Assembly (NCBI GenBank): GCA_013153495.1
Contig: JAADEH010000006.1
Coordinates: forward strand, 1-64,000
Length of the DNA: 64,000 nt
From: Aquificota bacterium
GTDB lineage: Bacteria; Aquificota; Aquificia; Aquificales; Aquificaceae
Direction of reading: 5' to 3'
Shown here piece by piece: positions 17,747 through 28,971 of this stretch. Made by a program: the position numbers and the translations under genes. The notes below the pieces were generated by a model, which ran no database searches, was not told the origin of the DNA, and was given only the letters and a program-made list of their open reading frames with translations. Position 1 is the stretch's first letter. Each line of letters begins with the position of its first letter.

Positions 17747-20467
17747 ATGCTTCAAAGTTTTGTAGAATCTCTTCATCTTCCCGAATATCCCTTAGACCTG
17801 GAGGATTTCTCTGAAAAAATAAAGCTTTACGACTACCAGCAGAAGGCTCTTGAGAATGTATACAAGCTTCTTTTTTACTATTATCAGGAGATAAAAGGGG
17901 ATAAATCAAAACTCTGGGAAGAATACAAAAAGAGAGGGTTTGAAGAGGAGTGGACAGTCCGCTCTGAGATACTGAAAGAATACTTTAGGAAAGAAGAGTT
18001 AACCTATAAGACTTTCGTGAATAGAGCAAGTTTCTGGATGGCTACAGGTTCAGGGAAAACAGTAGTAATAGTCAAGCTCATAGAACTTCTTGACTATCTT
18101 ATGAGGGAGGGTATTATTCCTGAGCGGGATATACTCTTCCTGACACAGAGGGATGACCTGATTCTTTCTTTTAAAAAGCATGTGGAGGAGTATAACAAGG
18201 GGAGAGCTAAAAAAATTCTTCTTGAGGAGCTTAAAAACTTTAACCAGAGGAAAGCAAATCCTCAGCTTTACGATAGAGACAACATACTTGTCTTCTACTA
18301 CCGGTCTGACCTTATTTCGGACAGAAGAGGGGACAAAATCCTTGACTACAGGTATTATTACAACAACGGCAACTGGTATCTAATTTTGGACGAAGCGCAT
18401 AAGGGAGATAACGAGGAAAGCAAGAGAAAACAGATATTTATGGTTTTTACAAAGAACGGGTTTATGTTTAACTTCTCAGCTACTTTCACCGACATATTTG
18501 ATAGAGTAAGCACAGTTTACAGGTTTAATCTCGCAGATTTCGTTCGGCAGGGATACGGAAAGCATATAGCTGTAATGGAAACGCAGACAAAGGCTTTTAA
18601 GAACAAAAATGCGGAATATACCGATGAGGAAAAGAAAGACATAATTATTAAACTCCTTCTACTTACAGGATTCCTCAGAAAGATAAAAGATGACAGATAT
18701 CCTTCCCCTCTTGCGGTTGCTCTCGTCAATACAGTAAACACTGAGGAAGCAGATTTAAAGCTATTTTTAAGGGAACTTTTCTCGGTAGCTGAAAGGGGTA
18801 TTGATGAAAATACGTTTCTCAGGCTGAGAAATGAGCTTATAAGTGAACTAAGGGAAATAGAATTCTGGGTAGAAAAGGACAAACTGAGAGAAAGTGAAGT
18901 CGAAAAGTTGCGTGAATTTACACTAAAGGACTTTTACCAACATTTCTTTTCCTCGGCCGGACCTTCAGAAGTGGAAATAGTATATCACCCTGATAACAGA
19001 CAGGAGCTTGTATTCAAGCTGAGGAGTGGGGACAGACCCTTTGCGTTAATAAAGATAGGAGACATTATGAGCTGGCTCAAATCTATCTCCGAAGGTTTTG
19101 TAATTAACGAAACCTTTGAAAGGGAAAAATACTTTCTAAACATTGATGAGAGGGATAGCATAAGTTTACTCGCTGGCTCAAGGAGTTTCTATGAGGGGTG
19201 GGACAGTCCGAGACCCAATGTAATCATGTTTATAAACATAGGAAGCAAGGATGCACAAAAGTTTATTCTTCAGTCGGTAGGGAGGGGTGTAAGGGTAAAG
19301 ATAATCGGGGGAAACAGAGAATACCGGAAGAGACAGGACTTTATAAGGTGCTTAGAAACGCTCTACATTTTCGCTACAAGCAGAAAGGCTGTTCTTTCGG
19401 TTATAGACGAGACGCTTAGAAATGAAAGTGAGGAGGAGTGGGAGAAACTTGAAGTTGCGGAGAAAAACCCTGATATAGCAGGAAAAACCCTGCTTATACC
19501 AGTGTATAGATATTCAGATAGAAGGATAGAAAAAAGATTAAAGTTTTATGCAGGGGAAGAAGATATTAAAGAAGTAATGTCTCTTACGAAAAATATAGAA
19601 AACGATGCGGTTCTCTGTCTACTTACGGGTAGAGACTTAAGAACTGTTAAGGAGATGAAACAAACACTCTCAGACCCTGAAGGGGTAATTAGGATATCTG
19701 GGAGAAAGATGTTCAAAAGTCCTCTGAATCTTTTAAATAGATTTGGAGATTTCATATCCGCTGTCTATTCAGAAGTAAACAGCTTTGTAGATGTTGATGA
19801 TAAGATAAAACATTACAAACATATTGAAGTGAATATCAAAAAGTTAACAAACATAGAAGAGCTTAAGAATGCTATTAAGGACAGCTTTTCTAATACTTAT
19901 GCGAGAATATTCTTAGAGAGCAAATACGGTATATCTGCGGAGTGGTTTGAAAAACACTTTTACCTCCCGGTTCTTAAAGTTGCAGATGGAATTTCTGCTG
20001 GAGCGGTAGACTGGATAAGAAGGATAATAAAACACGAAAGTGAAGTAAAATTCATCAAAGACCTTATAGAGAATTCTTCCTGTCTGGATGAAATCTCCGA
20101 CTGGTGGATGTTTAGCAGGATAGATGAAGTTGTTGATAAAGAGATTTACATTCCTTATTACAAATACGGCAAGCAATACAGGTGGTATCCTGATTTTGTT
20201 CTGTGGGTTGAGAAGAATGATAATTACTTCATAATCTTTGTTGACCCTAAGGGTAAGACTTACACAAACTATCAAGCAAAGATAGATTTCGCAAGAAAAT
20301 TATTTGAAACTGAGCATGGAATCCCAAAAGTGTTTGAGTTTTGTGGAAAAAAGATAAGAATACTAACTTTCCTTTATAATAGAAGCCCGGAGGATGTTCC
20401 TGAACCTTACAAAGATTATTGGGTTAGAAATATAAGGGATATATGTAAAAGGATTTCTTTACATTAG
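17747..20467 (+). CDS. Type III-like restriction enzyme, helicase-nuclease subunit (Res)
   Basis: Restriction subunit of 906 residues. The superfamily 2 helicase part has Walker A ATGSGKT (99-105), motif II DEAH at 215-218, and a later motif VI region (QSVGRGVR). The C-terminal domain has P-D816...D833-P-K835, a PD-(D/E)xK nuclease core. This helicase plus C-terminal nuclease layout is that of type III Res. The family would need Mod for cleavage. The gene is less AT-rich than mod and the middle ORF. Its stop overlaps the convergent siroheme gene by 4 bases, which marks a tight right edge for the island. Confidence 0.9.
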   Translation: MLQSFVESLHLPEYPLDLEDFSEKIKLYDYQQKALENVYKLLFYYYQEIKGDKSKLWEEYKKRGFEEEWTVRSEILKEYFRKEELTYKTFVNRASFWMATGSGKTVVIVKLIELLDYLMREGIIPERDILFLTQRDDLILSFKKHVEEYNKGRAKKILLEELKNFNQRKANPQLYDRDNILVFYYRSDLISDRRGDKILDYRYYYNNGNWYLILDEAHKGDNEESKRKQIFMVFTKNGFMFNFSATFTDIFDRVSTVYRFNLADFVRQGYGKHIAVMETQTKAFKNKNAEYTDEEKKDIIIKLLLLTGFLRKIKDDRYPSPLAVALVNTVNTEEADLKLFLRELFSVAERGIDENTFLRLRNELISELREIEFWVEKDKLRESEVEKLREFTLKDFYQHFFSSAGPSEVEIVYHPDNRQELVFKLRSGDRPFALIKIGDIMSWLKSISEGFVINETFEREKYFLNIDERDSISLLAGSRSFYEGWDSPRPNVIMFINIGSKDAQKFILQSVGRGVRVKIIGGNREYRKRQDFIRCLETLYIFATSRKAVLSVIDETLRNESEEEWEKLEVAEKNPDIAGKTLLIPVYRYSDRRIEKRLKFYAGEEDIKEVMSLTKNIENDAVLCLLTGRDLRTVKEMKQTLSDPEGVIRISGRKMFKSPLNLLNRFGDFISAVYSEVNSFVDVDDKIKHYKHIEVNIKKLTNIEELKNAIKDSFSNTYARIFLESKYGISAEWFEKHFYLPVLKVADGISAGAVDWIRRIIKHESEVKFIKDLIENSSCLDEISDWWMFSRIDEVVDKEIYIPYYKYGKQYRWYPDFVLWVEKNDNYFIIFVDPKGKTYTNYQAKIDFARKLFETEHGIPKVFEFCGKKIRILTFLYNRSPEDVPEPYKDYWVRNIRDICKRISLH

Positions 20468-21015
20468 ATAAGCTCTTCCACGAGCTTTATTATTCTCTCT
20501 TGTCTGTGTCTTCCTTTCGGGAGTTTGCGTCGTTCTTCTTGGATTATTTTAAGGACCTCTTCGAGGTTTTGAGGAAGGCAGTTTTCTATAAGCTCTCTGA
20601 CCCTTTTGGAGAGGGCGGGGACTTTACCAGAGGTGCTTATACCTATTACAAGCTCCCCCTTTACTATTAAGGAGGGGAATATGAAGTTGCAAAAGTCGGG
20701 CGAATCCACGGAGTTGCACAGAATGCGTTTTTTTTCACATAGTTGAAACACCTTCTTTTGAAGATTGAGGTCGTCAACAGCCACTATTACCATATCTTTG
20801 TCCTTCAGGTCTCCTACTAAGAACTTCCTTCTCTTGAGTTTTATTTTTCCTCCCTTCCAGAGTTTTCTTATCTCGTCGGATACCTTCGGCGAGACGACGG
20901 TTATGTTGTCGGTGAACTTGAGAAGGTTCAGGACTTTTCGGGTAGCTACCTTCCCCCCACCTATGACCAGGACTTCTTTGTCCGACAGGTCTATGTAGGC
21001 GGGAAAGTAAGGCAT
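20464..21015 (-). CDS. Precorrin-2 dehydrogenase / siroheme synthase-like (Met8/CysG-N)
   Basis: NAD-dependent oxidation of precorrin-2 to sirohydrochlorin, and possibly iron chelation, for siroheme. The 183-residue protein begins with a Rossmann fold, VLVIGGGKVATRKV, typical of the CysG N-terminal domain, and has the SVDSPDFCNFIFP and SGKVPALSKRVRE signatures of the family. The uroporphyrinogen methyltransferase half of CysG is absent, so this is the stand-alone Met8 type. It lies one base downstream of the nuclease gene and shares its strand. Confidence 0.9.
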   Translation of the reverse strand: MPYFPAYIDLSDKEVLVIGGGKVATRKVLNLLKFTDNITVVSPKVSDEIRKLWKGGKIKLKRRKFLVGDLKDKDMVIVAVDDLNLQKKVFQLCEKKRILCNSVDSPDFCNFIFPSLIVKGELVIGISTSGKVPALSKRVRELIENCLPQNLEEVLKIIQEERRKLPKGRHRQERIIKLVEELI

Positions 21016-21016
21016 A

Positions 21017-21610
21017 CTACATACCTTCTTTCCAGAGACCCTTTTTGCGTTCCATAGCTTTTCGTTGAAGCTCTACAAATCTTTCCGCATACTTGACGTT
21101 GGGTGGTATGGTATAAACCGTAGCGTAGCCTTCCTCTACGAGCACTTCGTTGAGCATCCTTCCATCGGGTAAATACACGTAAGCTAAGAGTCTGCCGTAT
21201 TTGTCGTAGGGTTGAACGTCCGTTTCGAGATACACGACAGTTCCTGGTGGTATCAGCTTTTTGGTAAAGGCGGAAGACTTTTTTCCTAAGCTTACTATTT
21301 CCTCGAGGGATTTACCGCTCTTTTCCGCATCCCTTTTGGCTTTGCGGTTCCGTTTGCTCTCGGGGGTGTCTATACCTATCAGCCTGACTTTAACTTCCCT
21401 TCCGTCCTGGAGCCTACACTTGAAGGTGTCTCCGTCATACACCTTAACTACAGTGCAGGGAACCCTATCTCCTTGTTGCGGTTGCTGTGGAAGCTGTTTA
21501 GTTTCGGTTTTGAACTGACCACCTATGAGGTGGTAAAAGGCGTAAACTACCGCTAAAACGAGAAGGTAAGAAATTCCCTTCCATCCCCTTGGGATTTTTC
21601 TTCTGCGCAT
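21017..21610 (-). CDS. Thermonuclease (SNase) family protein, membrane-anchored or exported
   Basis: Calcium-dependent nuclease of the staphylococcal nuclease fold, 197 residues. An N-terminal hydrophobic segment (about residues 13-29) follows a basic stretch, suggesting a signal anchor. The SNase core begins VVKVYDGDTFKC and has RLIGIDTPES and YGRLLAYVYL, which supply the metal-binding aspartates and the catalytic Arg/Glu/Arg set. It acts outside the cytoplasm if exported. The role may be nutrient scavenging or DNA turnover; context does not decide. Confidence 0.9.
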   Translation of the reverse strand: MRRRKIPRGWKGISYLLVLAVVYAFYHLIGGQFKTETKQLPQQPQQGDRVPCTVVKVYDGDTFKCRLQDGREVKVRLIGIDTPESKRNRKAKRDAEKSGKSLEEIVSLGKKSSAFTKKLIPPGTVVYLETDVQPYDKYGRLLAYVYLPDGRMLNEVLVEEGYATVYTIPPNVKYAERFVELQRKAMERKKGLWKEGM

Positions 21611-21749
21611 AAAACTATTTTACAGGTCTTTTGGTGGTTTTTCCCTTGTGATTTTTCCCTTAACTGAAAGGTTTTTTGGACGAAATATAAAGGCATGAAG
21701 GGTCGTGAGCTACAACCTACGGTTCTGTGGCTGGTTCTGAGGGGGAAGG

Positions 21750-23264
<1,515 letters not shown>

Positions 23265-23279
23265 TTAATATTTAACTTT

Positions 23280-23789
23280 ATGGCAGACCTGATTATGATG
23301 TGGGGGGAACTGGACGGAGAGGGTTTTATACCCGAAAAGGTCTTCTGGCTCCTCACAAAACCCCACCCCCACTGGGTGGAGACCACGAGGGACAACCTGA
23401 AACTTGACTTTAGGGAAAGCGGGTTCAGGCAGTTCGTTTCCCTATCTTCGAGGCATCTTATAACCGACGCTATGCTCATGTTCGGGCTTCAATACGTATA
23501 TGACAAGGATAAACTGATAGAGACTTTGAACCCCATAAGGTTGATGGTCAGGATGAAGCCGGGCAGTTATTTAGGTATGAGCCACCACTTCTTAGGTGCT
23601 CCCTTTGAGATAGAGATGGACGATGTTCTGAGAGAGTTCTTAAATTCCGCAAGGGAAATTCTCGAGAGTGAGGGGTTCGGAAGGGATGTGGTTGTCGTCT
23701 CTTTCAACCCCTACATAGAGGACCTCGTTCTCAGCAACCTTTCGAGGATAAACAATCTCAACTATAGGTTTACGAGCTGTTCTCAGTAA
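23280..23789 (+). CDS. Hypothetical protein
   Basis: An ORF of 169 residues from ATG 23280; the frame stays open upstream into antisense metG, but that part is a shadow. The product starts MADLIMMWGELDGEGF, is soluble and has no signal peptide. I recognise no family. Coding-like amino-acid composition (YVYDKDKLIETL, LREFLNSAREILESEGFG) and the position in a gap between divergent and convergent genes support it. Its end overlaps the convergent RlpA-like gene by 7 bases. An ATG at 23295 is an alternative start; neither has a strong Shine-Dalgarno. Confidence 0.65.
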   Translation: MADLIMMWGELDGEGFIPEKVFWLLTKPHPHWVETTRDNLKLDFRESGFRQFVSLSSRHLITDAMLMFGLQYVYDKDKLIETLNPIRLMVRMKPGSYLGMSHHFLGAPFEIEMDDVLREFLNSAREILESEGFGRDVVVVSFNPYIEDLVLSNLSRINNLNYRFTSCSQ

Positions 23790-24328
23790 GTATTGGCTAT
23801 GTCGAGTATTATTTCGTCGTAAAGGCGGTTCAGAGACTCAGGGGAAAGGCACTTGAGGGGAATGACCTTTACCATGGCTATTCCTGATCTCATCATACCC
23901 AGCTTGTGGGCGGCAGATTGGGAGAGGTCTATTATCCTCCCGTCCACATAGGGACCTCTGTCGTTTATCCTGACGGTTATTATCTTCCCGTTCTCTTCGT
24001 TAATCACGAGGACATAGGTCCCAAGGGGAAGGGTGCGGGAAGCGGCGGTAAACTTAAAGAGGTCGTATATCTCACCGCTTGCAGTTCTTCTGCCGTGAAA
24101 CCTTCCTCCATACCAGGAGGCTATACCCCTTTCCACCTTACAGTCCTTGACCACCTTTATGCCGGGAAACACCTCTACGTATTCCTCTTCGAGTATTTCC
24201 GCAATTGACTCTCTGAATTCTCTCACCTCGGGTATGGTCTTTTTGCGCTTGAGATTAAGCTCCGGCGGGAGTCTGTCGCTACCGAAGGCAATCCACAAGG
24301 AAAGAAGCAGTAAGGTTAAAACCTTCAT
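23783..24328 (-). CDS. RlpA-like double-psi beta-barrel lipo- or secreted protein
   Basis: Periplasmic peptidoglycan-related protein of 181 residues. A signal peptide (MKVLTLLLLSLWIAFG) is followed by a linker and the RlpA double-psi beta-barrel: GIASWYGGRFHGRRTASGE, then AASRTLPLGT, RINDRGPYVDGRIIDLS and AAHKLGM. These are the hallmark residues of RlpA lytic transglycosylases, including the catalytic-region Asp of NDRGPY. The SPOR domain of classical RlpA is missing. No lipobox Cys is visible. It overlaps the upstream gene by 4 bases, so the two are coupled. Confidence 0.9.
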   Translation of the reverse strand: MKVLTLLLLSLWIAFGSDRLPPELNLKRKKTIPEVREFRESIAEILEEEYVEVFPGIKVVKDCKVERGIASWYGGRFHGRRTASGEIYDLFKFTAASRTLPLGTYVLVINEENGKIITVRINDRGPYVDGRIIDLSQSAAHKLGMMRSGIAMVKVIPLKCLSPESLNRLYDEIILDIANTY

Positions 24329-24999
24329 AGCTCTAACGGGTAGTGGTAGGGTTTTATAGCAATCTCTCCCTCTGGCAGTTTGACCGGGGACTTGATAAGT
24401 TCCTCTATAAGCTCGAGTTTCCCTTCGAGGGTGGATATGTCCCTGCCGTATATCTTGGCAAGGTCTTCGAGGTCCGGTGCCTTACCGGCTTTCTTTGCTA
24501 TCTCCCTCGACACCACGTAGGCTTTTGAATCCACCTCCGGATACAGGTCCTTTATGTAGGTCAGGACATCGCTCGAATACACGACGACCCTCGGGTAGCG
24601 TAGCATCTTCTGTATCATCTCTTCAAGGTGGAGCTGGTCGTGTTTTGAGATACCTTCTTCGGTTTTTATGGCAGCTATGAGCTTATCCCCTTCGAAGTCC
24701 GCATGGTAAACCACGTAAGAGTCCGGAACAGGCTCCCAACCGAGTTCCTGAGCGGTGGTGAGGAACGCTCCGAGGGCTTCTCCTCTCGAGGGAAATATAC
24801 CCGTCAGTTTGTCGAAGTCTTCCTCCGGCACTTCGAGATAGATGATAGCTTTGCCTTCCCCCGCAGGCTCGGAGGATAGCTTTATGCCAAGCTCTTCCCA
24901 GTTCTCTATAAGGGAGTATTTGTCGGGATAATTTTCTTTTAAAAAACCCTTCGGGTCCTCTATGGGTAAATCCGATAAAACCGCAGTTTGAAGTTTCAT
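24325..24999 (-). CDS. Hypothetical protein, conserved-looking, coupled to the RlpA-like gene
   Basis: An ORF of 224 residues from the preferred ATG at 24999 (MKLQTAVLSDLPIEDP); the longer frame to 25092 would run across the divergent tadA start. No signal peptide and no membrane segment. The sequence is acidic and helix-rich, with a C-terminal DLEDLAKIYG segment that superficially resembles an exonuclease-like C-terminus, too weak to call. Function unknown. Starts divergently from tadA, 55 bases apart. Confidence 0.7.
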   Translation of the reverse strand: MKLQTAVLSDLPIEDPKGFLKENYPDKYSLIENWEELGIKLSSEPAGEGKAIIYLEVPEEDFDKLTGIFPSRGEALGAFLTTAQELGWEPVPDSYVVYHADFEGDKLIAAIKTEEGISKHDQLHLEEMIQKMLRYPRVVVYSSDVLTYIKDLYPEVDSKAYVVSREIAKKAGKAPDLEDLAKIYGRDISTLEGKLELIEELIKSPVKLPEGEIAIKPYHYPLEL

Positions 25000-25054
25000 G
25001 CTGTCCTCCGATGTCAAAATTGATGTTATATGATAACTTACTCTTTCTGGTAAG

Positions 25055-25501
25055 GTGGAAAGGAGAGTTAAGTTCCTCAAAGAGGCTCTCAAGGAGGCGG
25101 AGAAAGCCTTTACTCTCGGTGAGGTTCCGGTAGGCTGTGTGGTGGTTCGGGGGAACGAGATTATCTCAAAAGCTCACAACCTCACGGAAACTTTAAGAGA
25201 TGCCTCCGCTCACGCTGAGATACTGGCTATGAGGGAAGCCTCTCGGGCTTTGGGAAATTGGCGTTTGAATGGGTGCGAGCTTTACGTAACCCTCGAACCG
25301 TGCGTGATGTGTGCTTACGCTACGGTTCTATTCAGGGTGGAGAGGGTGGTGTTCGGTTCTCTGGACGAAAAGCACGGCGGTGTGATGAGCCTATACAACC
25401 TTCTGGACGACGAGAGGCTTAACCACAGGGTAAAGTGGGCTTACGAGCCTTTGGAGGAGTGTTCCGAATTGCTCAGGGAGTTTTTCAGGAGAAGGAGATG
25501 A
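25055..25501 (+). CDS. tadA: tRNA-specific adenosine deaminase
   Basis: Deaminates A34 of tRNA-Arg to inosine for wobble decoding. The zinc site is H53-A-E55 plus PCVMC (C83, C86), the standard cytidine-deaminase-fold set, with E55 as the proton shuttle. GTG at 25055 is the start: the N-terminus then aligns with the known Aquifex aeolicus TadA. It is 148 residues. It overlaps the DUF503 gene by ATGA. Confidence 0.93.
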   Translation: MERRVKFLKEALKEAEKAFTLGEVPVGCVVVRGNEIISKAHNLTETLRDASAHAEILAMREASRALGNWRLNGCELYVTLEPCVMCAYATVLFRVERVVFGSLDEKHGGVMSLYNLLDDERLNHRVKWAYEPLEECSELLREFFRRRR

Positions 25502-25788
25502 TAGTCGGAGTGTTGATAATAGAGCTTTTTATTCCGCAGGCGAGTTCTTTGAAGGAGAAGAGGAAAGAGGTGAGGTCCATAAAGGATAAGCTCAGGAGCA
25601 CCTTCAACGTTTCCGTTTCCGAGGTGGGAAATCTGGAACTGTGGCAGAGGGCAAGCGTGGGGGTAGCGGTTGCGGGAAGCGATGTAAATCATGTGAAGGA
25701 AACGCTTAACAAGCTGGAAGGTTTTATAGAGAGGAACTGGTCCCATCTCCTGCTGGAGGTAAGGGAGGAGATACTGAGTCTCGATTAG
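25498..25788 (+). CDS. DUF503 (YlxP-like) protein
   Basis: A 96-residue protein of the DUF503 family. It begins [22 protein letters not shown], the signature opening of YlxP-like proteins, which are often encoded near translation and ribosome-assembly genes. Function is not settled in the family. The ATG overlaps the tadA stop, and the end overlaps the convergent chemoreceptor by 4 bases. Confidence 0.88.
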   Translation: MIVGVLIIELFIPQASSLKEKRKEVRSIKDKLRSTFNVSVSEVGNLELWQRASVGVAVAGSDVNHVKETLNKLEGFIERNWSHLLLEVREEILSLD

Positions 25789-27809
25789 AGGTCGAACTTT
25801 CTAATGTTCTTTTCCATTCGCTCGGTGCTACGGGATATGTCCGTTATGTTGTCCCTTATTATGTCAACCGCTCTGCTCTGCTCCTCCATGGCGGTCGCTA
25901 TAGCGTCTATAACTACGCTCAGCTCACCGGTAACCTCTTCTATCCTGCGATAGCTCTTGACCACCTCGTCCGACGCTTCTTTACCTTTATCCACCGCACT
26001 TAGAACCCTCTCCATTAGGTTGGCTATTTCCTTTGCGGCGTTTCCCGATATTTCTGCAAGCCTTCTGACCTCGTCCGCAACTACCGCAAATCCCCTCCCT
26101 ACCTCTCCAGCTCTTGCAGCCTCTATTGCAGCGTTGAGAGCCAGAAGATTTGTCTGCTCCGCTATGTTGATTATGGTCTCCGTTATGGAGGTTATGTCCT
26201 TGCTGGTTTTAACTATCCCCTCCATAGATTCGTGCATCTGGTCAACCCGTCTTTTCCCGTTTTCTATGGCTTCTTTCATGTCGATAGAAATATTCTTGGC
26301 TTTTAGTGTTTCTTCCGAAATCTGCCTTATGGCTTCGGAGGTCTCATCTACGGAGGTAGTTATGCTGGCTACGTTGGTAGTAACATTTATTATGTCCTCC
26401 CTTATGCTCAGGAGAAGGCTATGTAGAGAATCGAGGGAAGAGTTTATGTAGCTCGTAAGCTCTCCGAGGTCTCCGTCGAAGGTATCCTGTATCCTCTCCT
26501 TCAGGTTGCCTCGGGAGACAGCTTCCATTACCTCCTTTATTGAGTGGACTGCCTTTCGCAGGTTTTCCAAGGATAGGTTTATGTCTTCGACGAGCTTCTT
26601 TATATCACCGTGAAACTCACCTTCCACCTTCTCGTCAAAGTGTCCTTTAGAGAGCTTGTGTATCACCCTGCCGACCTTCTCTACGACCGCACTCAGACTG
26701 CTTACCATGCGGGAGAGAGCTTCCTCGAGCCTTCTGAACTCGTCCTGCGTGGAGGACACCAGCTGAGTAGCCTTGAACTCCATACTCTGGGCTATGTCCA
26801 CTACCTTCTCCACCACTTCCTCTATTCTCGAGTTTACGGAGTTTATGGTCCTCAGCGTAAAGAAGGCGGTAAAGGCTATAATCAGCAGGGAACCTCCGAG
26901 GGTGGCTGAAAACTTGGTTAGAGCCTGGCTTGCAAGCGACCCCGCAACTTCTTTAACTTCCGAGGTCATGAAGTCTTCCATCTCCTTGAGGAGATTTATC
27001 TTTTGTGTCTGAACCTGAAACCAGTGCTCGGGGTCAACGGAGTATCCCCCTTCTCTCGAAAACACAAGTTCTTCCAGCCTTTCAGCCTCGAGAAACTCCC
27101 TTTCGTTCTCTATCTTCTCGAACTTCATGACGTATTTGTCCGGAGCTATTGTCTTGAAGGAGTCGAGGTAGGCTTTCTCCATTCCCCTTATGTCGGTCAG
27201 CCTTACGAGCAGTTCCCTACTCAAGCTGTCCTTGGCAAAAACGACGCTTATGAGCGCTCTTTTGATGCCTTCGAGGTCCTTTGCGGAGGAGAATTCCTTT
27301 ATGGCGAGCAGGCGTGAACCCACCTGAAGGTTGTCGGAGTTTTTGACCGCATACCCGATGAGAGAGATAAGACTTTTGTTTATCGAGGTGTAGTAGGAAA
27401 CAGCTTCCTGTCGAGATACGGATAGGTTATCCACTTTGTTCCTAACCTCAGGGAGTCTATCCAGCTGTGAGACTATGTAACTTATCCTCTCCATTACGGA
27501 TTGAGGTCCCCGAAACTCGGATACGAACTCTCTAAAGCGTGCGAGCCTTTTGTCCGTTTCTTTTCTCTGCTGGGGAAGCAGGTCCGTAAACTTAGTCCCC
27601 GAGCTTCCGATGTATCCTGCGCTCATTCCCCTTTCTTTCTGTAGCTCGTGAACAAGGGCGGTTGAAACTTCAGTTAGCTCAACGATTTTGAGAACTTCCC
27701 TGTTGGAGCTGTATTCTTGCCAGAATTTTACCGACAGAAGTGCGGAAAGGGCGAGTAAAAACAGTAAAGGAACGGATACGGACACGAGAAGTCGCTTCTT
27801 TATACTCAT
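25785..27809 (-). CDS. Methyl-accepting chemotaxis protein with NIT sensor domain
   Basis: Transmembrane chemoreceptor of 674 residues. TM1 is residues 8-27. The periplasmic region begins with [17 protein letters not shown], the signature of the nitrate/nitrite-sensing (NIT) domain, which fits a nitrate-respiring lifestyle. TM2 is near residue 300, then HAMP and a long signalling helix hairpin with the conserved tip region [19 protein letters not shown]. The signal is predicted to reach CheA and the flagellar motor. The next gene upstream on this strand encodes an aminotransferase, not a chemotaxis protein, so this is an isolated receptor. Confidence 0.94.
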   Translation of the reverse strand: MSIKKRLLVSVSVPLLFLLALSALLSVKFWQEYSSNREVLKIVELTEVSTALVHELQKERGMSAGYIGSSGTKFTDLLPQQRKETDKRLARFREFVSEFRGPQSVMERISYIVSQLDRLPEVRNKVDNLSVSRQEAVSYYTSINKSLISLIGYAVKNSDNLQVGSRLLAIKEFSSAKDLEGIKRALISVVFAKDSLSRELLVRLTDIRGMEKAYLDSFKTIAPDKYVMKFEKIENEREFLEAERLEELVFSREGGYSVDPEHWFQVQTQKINLLKEMEDFMTSEVKEVAGSLASQALTKFSATLGGSLLIIAFTAFFTLRTINSVNSRIEEVVEKVVDIAQSMEFKATQLVSSTQDEFRRLEEALSRMVSSLSAVVEKVGRVIHKLSKGHFDEKVEGEFHGDIKKLVEDINLSLENLRKAVHSIKEVMEAVSRGNLKERIQDTFDGDLGELTSYINSSLDSLHSLLLSIREDIINVTTNVASITTSVDETSEAIRQISEETLKAKNISIDMKEAIENGKRRVDQMHESMEGIVKTSKDITSITETIINIAEQTNLLALNAAIEAARAGEVGRGFAVVADEVRRLAEISGNAAKEIANLMERVLSAVDKGKEASDEVVKSYRRIEEVTGELSVVIDAIATAMEEQSRAVDIIRDNITDISRSTERMEKNIRKFDL

Positions 27810-27852
27810 GTTTTCCTTTAATCGGAAGGAATGTTAAAATTTTTACGCAAAT

Positions 27853-28971
27853 TCACAGGGTATTTAAAAAGTTTCTTATTCTATCTACCGCTTGCTCAAG
27901 CTCTTCTTTTCTTCTGGTGTAGGCAAATCTTATGTATAAATTTGTTCTGTTCTTTCCGAAGTCTATCCCGGGAGTAACCGCTACCTTTGCTTCCTTCAGT
28001 AGCTTGAGGGCAAAGTCGTAGGAGTCTCTTGAGTATCTTTCTATGTTGACCCATATGTAGAAGGCTCCCTGGGGTTTTGCATCCACCTCGAAGAGGTCCT
28101 TCAAACCTTCATAAAGGACGTTTCTTCTTTCGAGGAATGTCCTTCGAACGTGGTCCAAGTAATCGTAATCGAAGGCTTCTAAGGCGGAATACTGGCTCAA
28201 GGTGGGTGCGGATATGAAGACGTTCTGTATGACTATCTCCGCGGGTCTTACAAGTTCGGGGGGAACAATCATCCAGCCTATTCGAAAGCCGGGCATGCAG
28301 AAGAACTTGGAAAAGCCGTTTATGACTATGGCTCTGTCGCTGAACTCTAAGGCGGTGTGTTCCTTCCCCTCATATACGAGTCCGTGATATATCTCGTCGG
28401 ATATAAGGTAGGTGCCTGTTTTTTCGCAGAACTGTGCGAGGGCTTTTAGGGTTTCCTCGGAGTATAGGGTGCCGGTGGGGTTCGAGGGTGAGGATATGTG
28501 GATTGCTTTTACATTTTTGCCTTCGAGGTGCTCGGGTCTTATCTCGTAATTGGTTTCCTTCGATAGGGGTATAAATTCGGGCTGAGCGTCAAGGAGGTGA
28601 GCGAAGTTTTTGTAGCAGGGGTAAGAGGGGTCTCCGAGGGCTATTTTGTCTCCTGAGTTGAGTATTGTGGAGTAGGCTACGAGGAAGGCTCCCGAGGTTC
28701 CCGTGGTTATGATAACCCTCTCGGGGGAAATCTCTACCCCGTATCTTTTCAGATAAAAGTCCGCAACCTTTTCCCTCAGTTCCCACAGACCGAGGGCGGG
28801 TGTGTAGAAATACTTTCTTTCCTTTACTGCTCTTTCTAAGGCTTGGAGCACCTTGGGTGATGGGTCAAGGTCAGGCTCTCCTATCTCGAGGTGTATTACA
28901 TCCTTTTCCTTCTGAGCCTGAGCGAGTATGTCCATAACTATAAAGGGACTGAGTTTATCTATCCTGTTCAC
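27853..28971 (-). CDS. Pyridoxal-phosphate aminotransferase, class I/II
   Basis: Fold type I aminotransferase of 372 residues. The PLP lysine is in NGFSKFFCMPGFRIGW, the SKxxxxPGxRIGW motif of the aspartate aminotransferase subgroup; SSPSNPTGT and ISDEIYHGLVY are also present. Substrate cannot be fixed; aspartate, alanine or aromatic amino acids are possible. It overlaps the upstream FliJ-MotE-like gene by 17 bases. Confidence 0.92.
   Translation of the reverse strand: MNRIDKLSPFIVMDILAQAQKEKDVIHLEIGEPDLDPSPKVLQALERAVKERKYFYTPALGLWELREKVADFYLKRYGVEISPERVIITTGTSGAFLVAYSTILNSGDKIALGDPSYPCYKNFAHLLDAQPEFIPLSKETNYEIRPEHLEGKNVKAIHISSPSNPTGTLYSEETLKALAQFCEKTGTYLISDEIYHGLVYEGKEHTALEFSDRAIVINGFSKFFCMPGFRIGWMIVPPELVRPAEIVIQNVFISAPTLSQYSALEAFDYDYLDHVRRTFLERRNVLYEGLKDLFEVDAKPQGAFYIWVNIERYSRDSYDFALKLLKEAKVAVTPGIDFGKNRTNLYIRFAYTRRKEELEQAVDRIRNFLNTL

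Noticed and set aside
14280-20467. Genomic island integrated at the tRNA-Pro 3' end
   Set aside because: I looked for a second copy of the tRNA 3' end beyond the res gene. The res stop overlaps the siroheme gene directly, and no repeat or integrase gene is visible. Transfer is suggested only by AT content.
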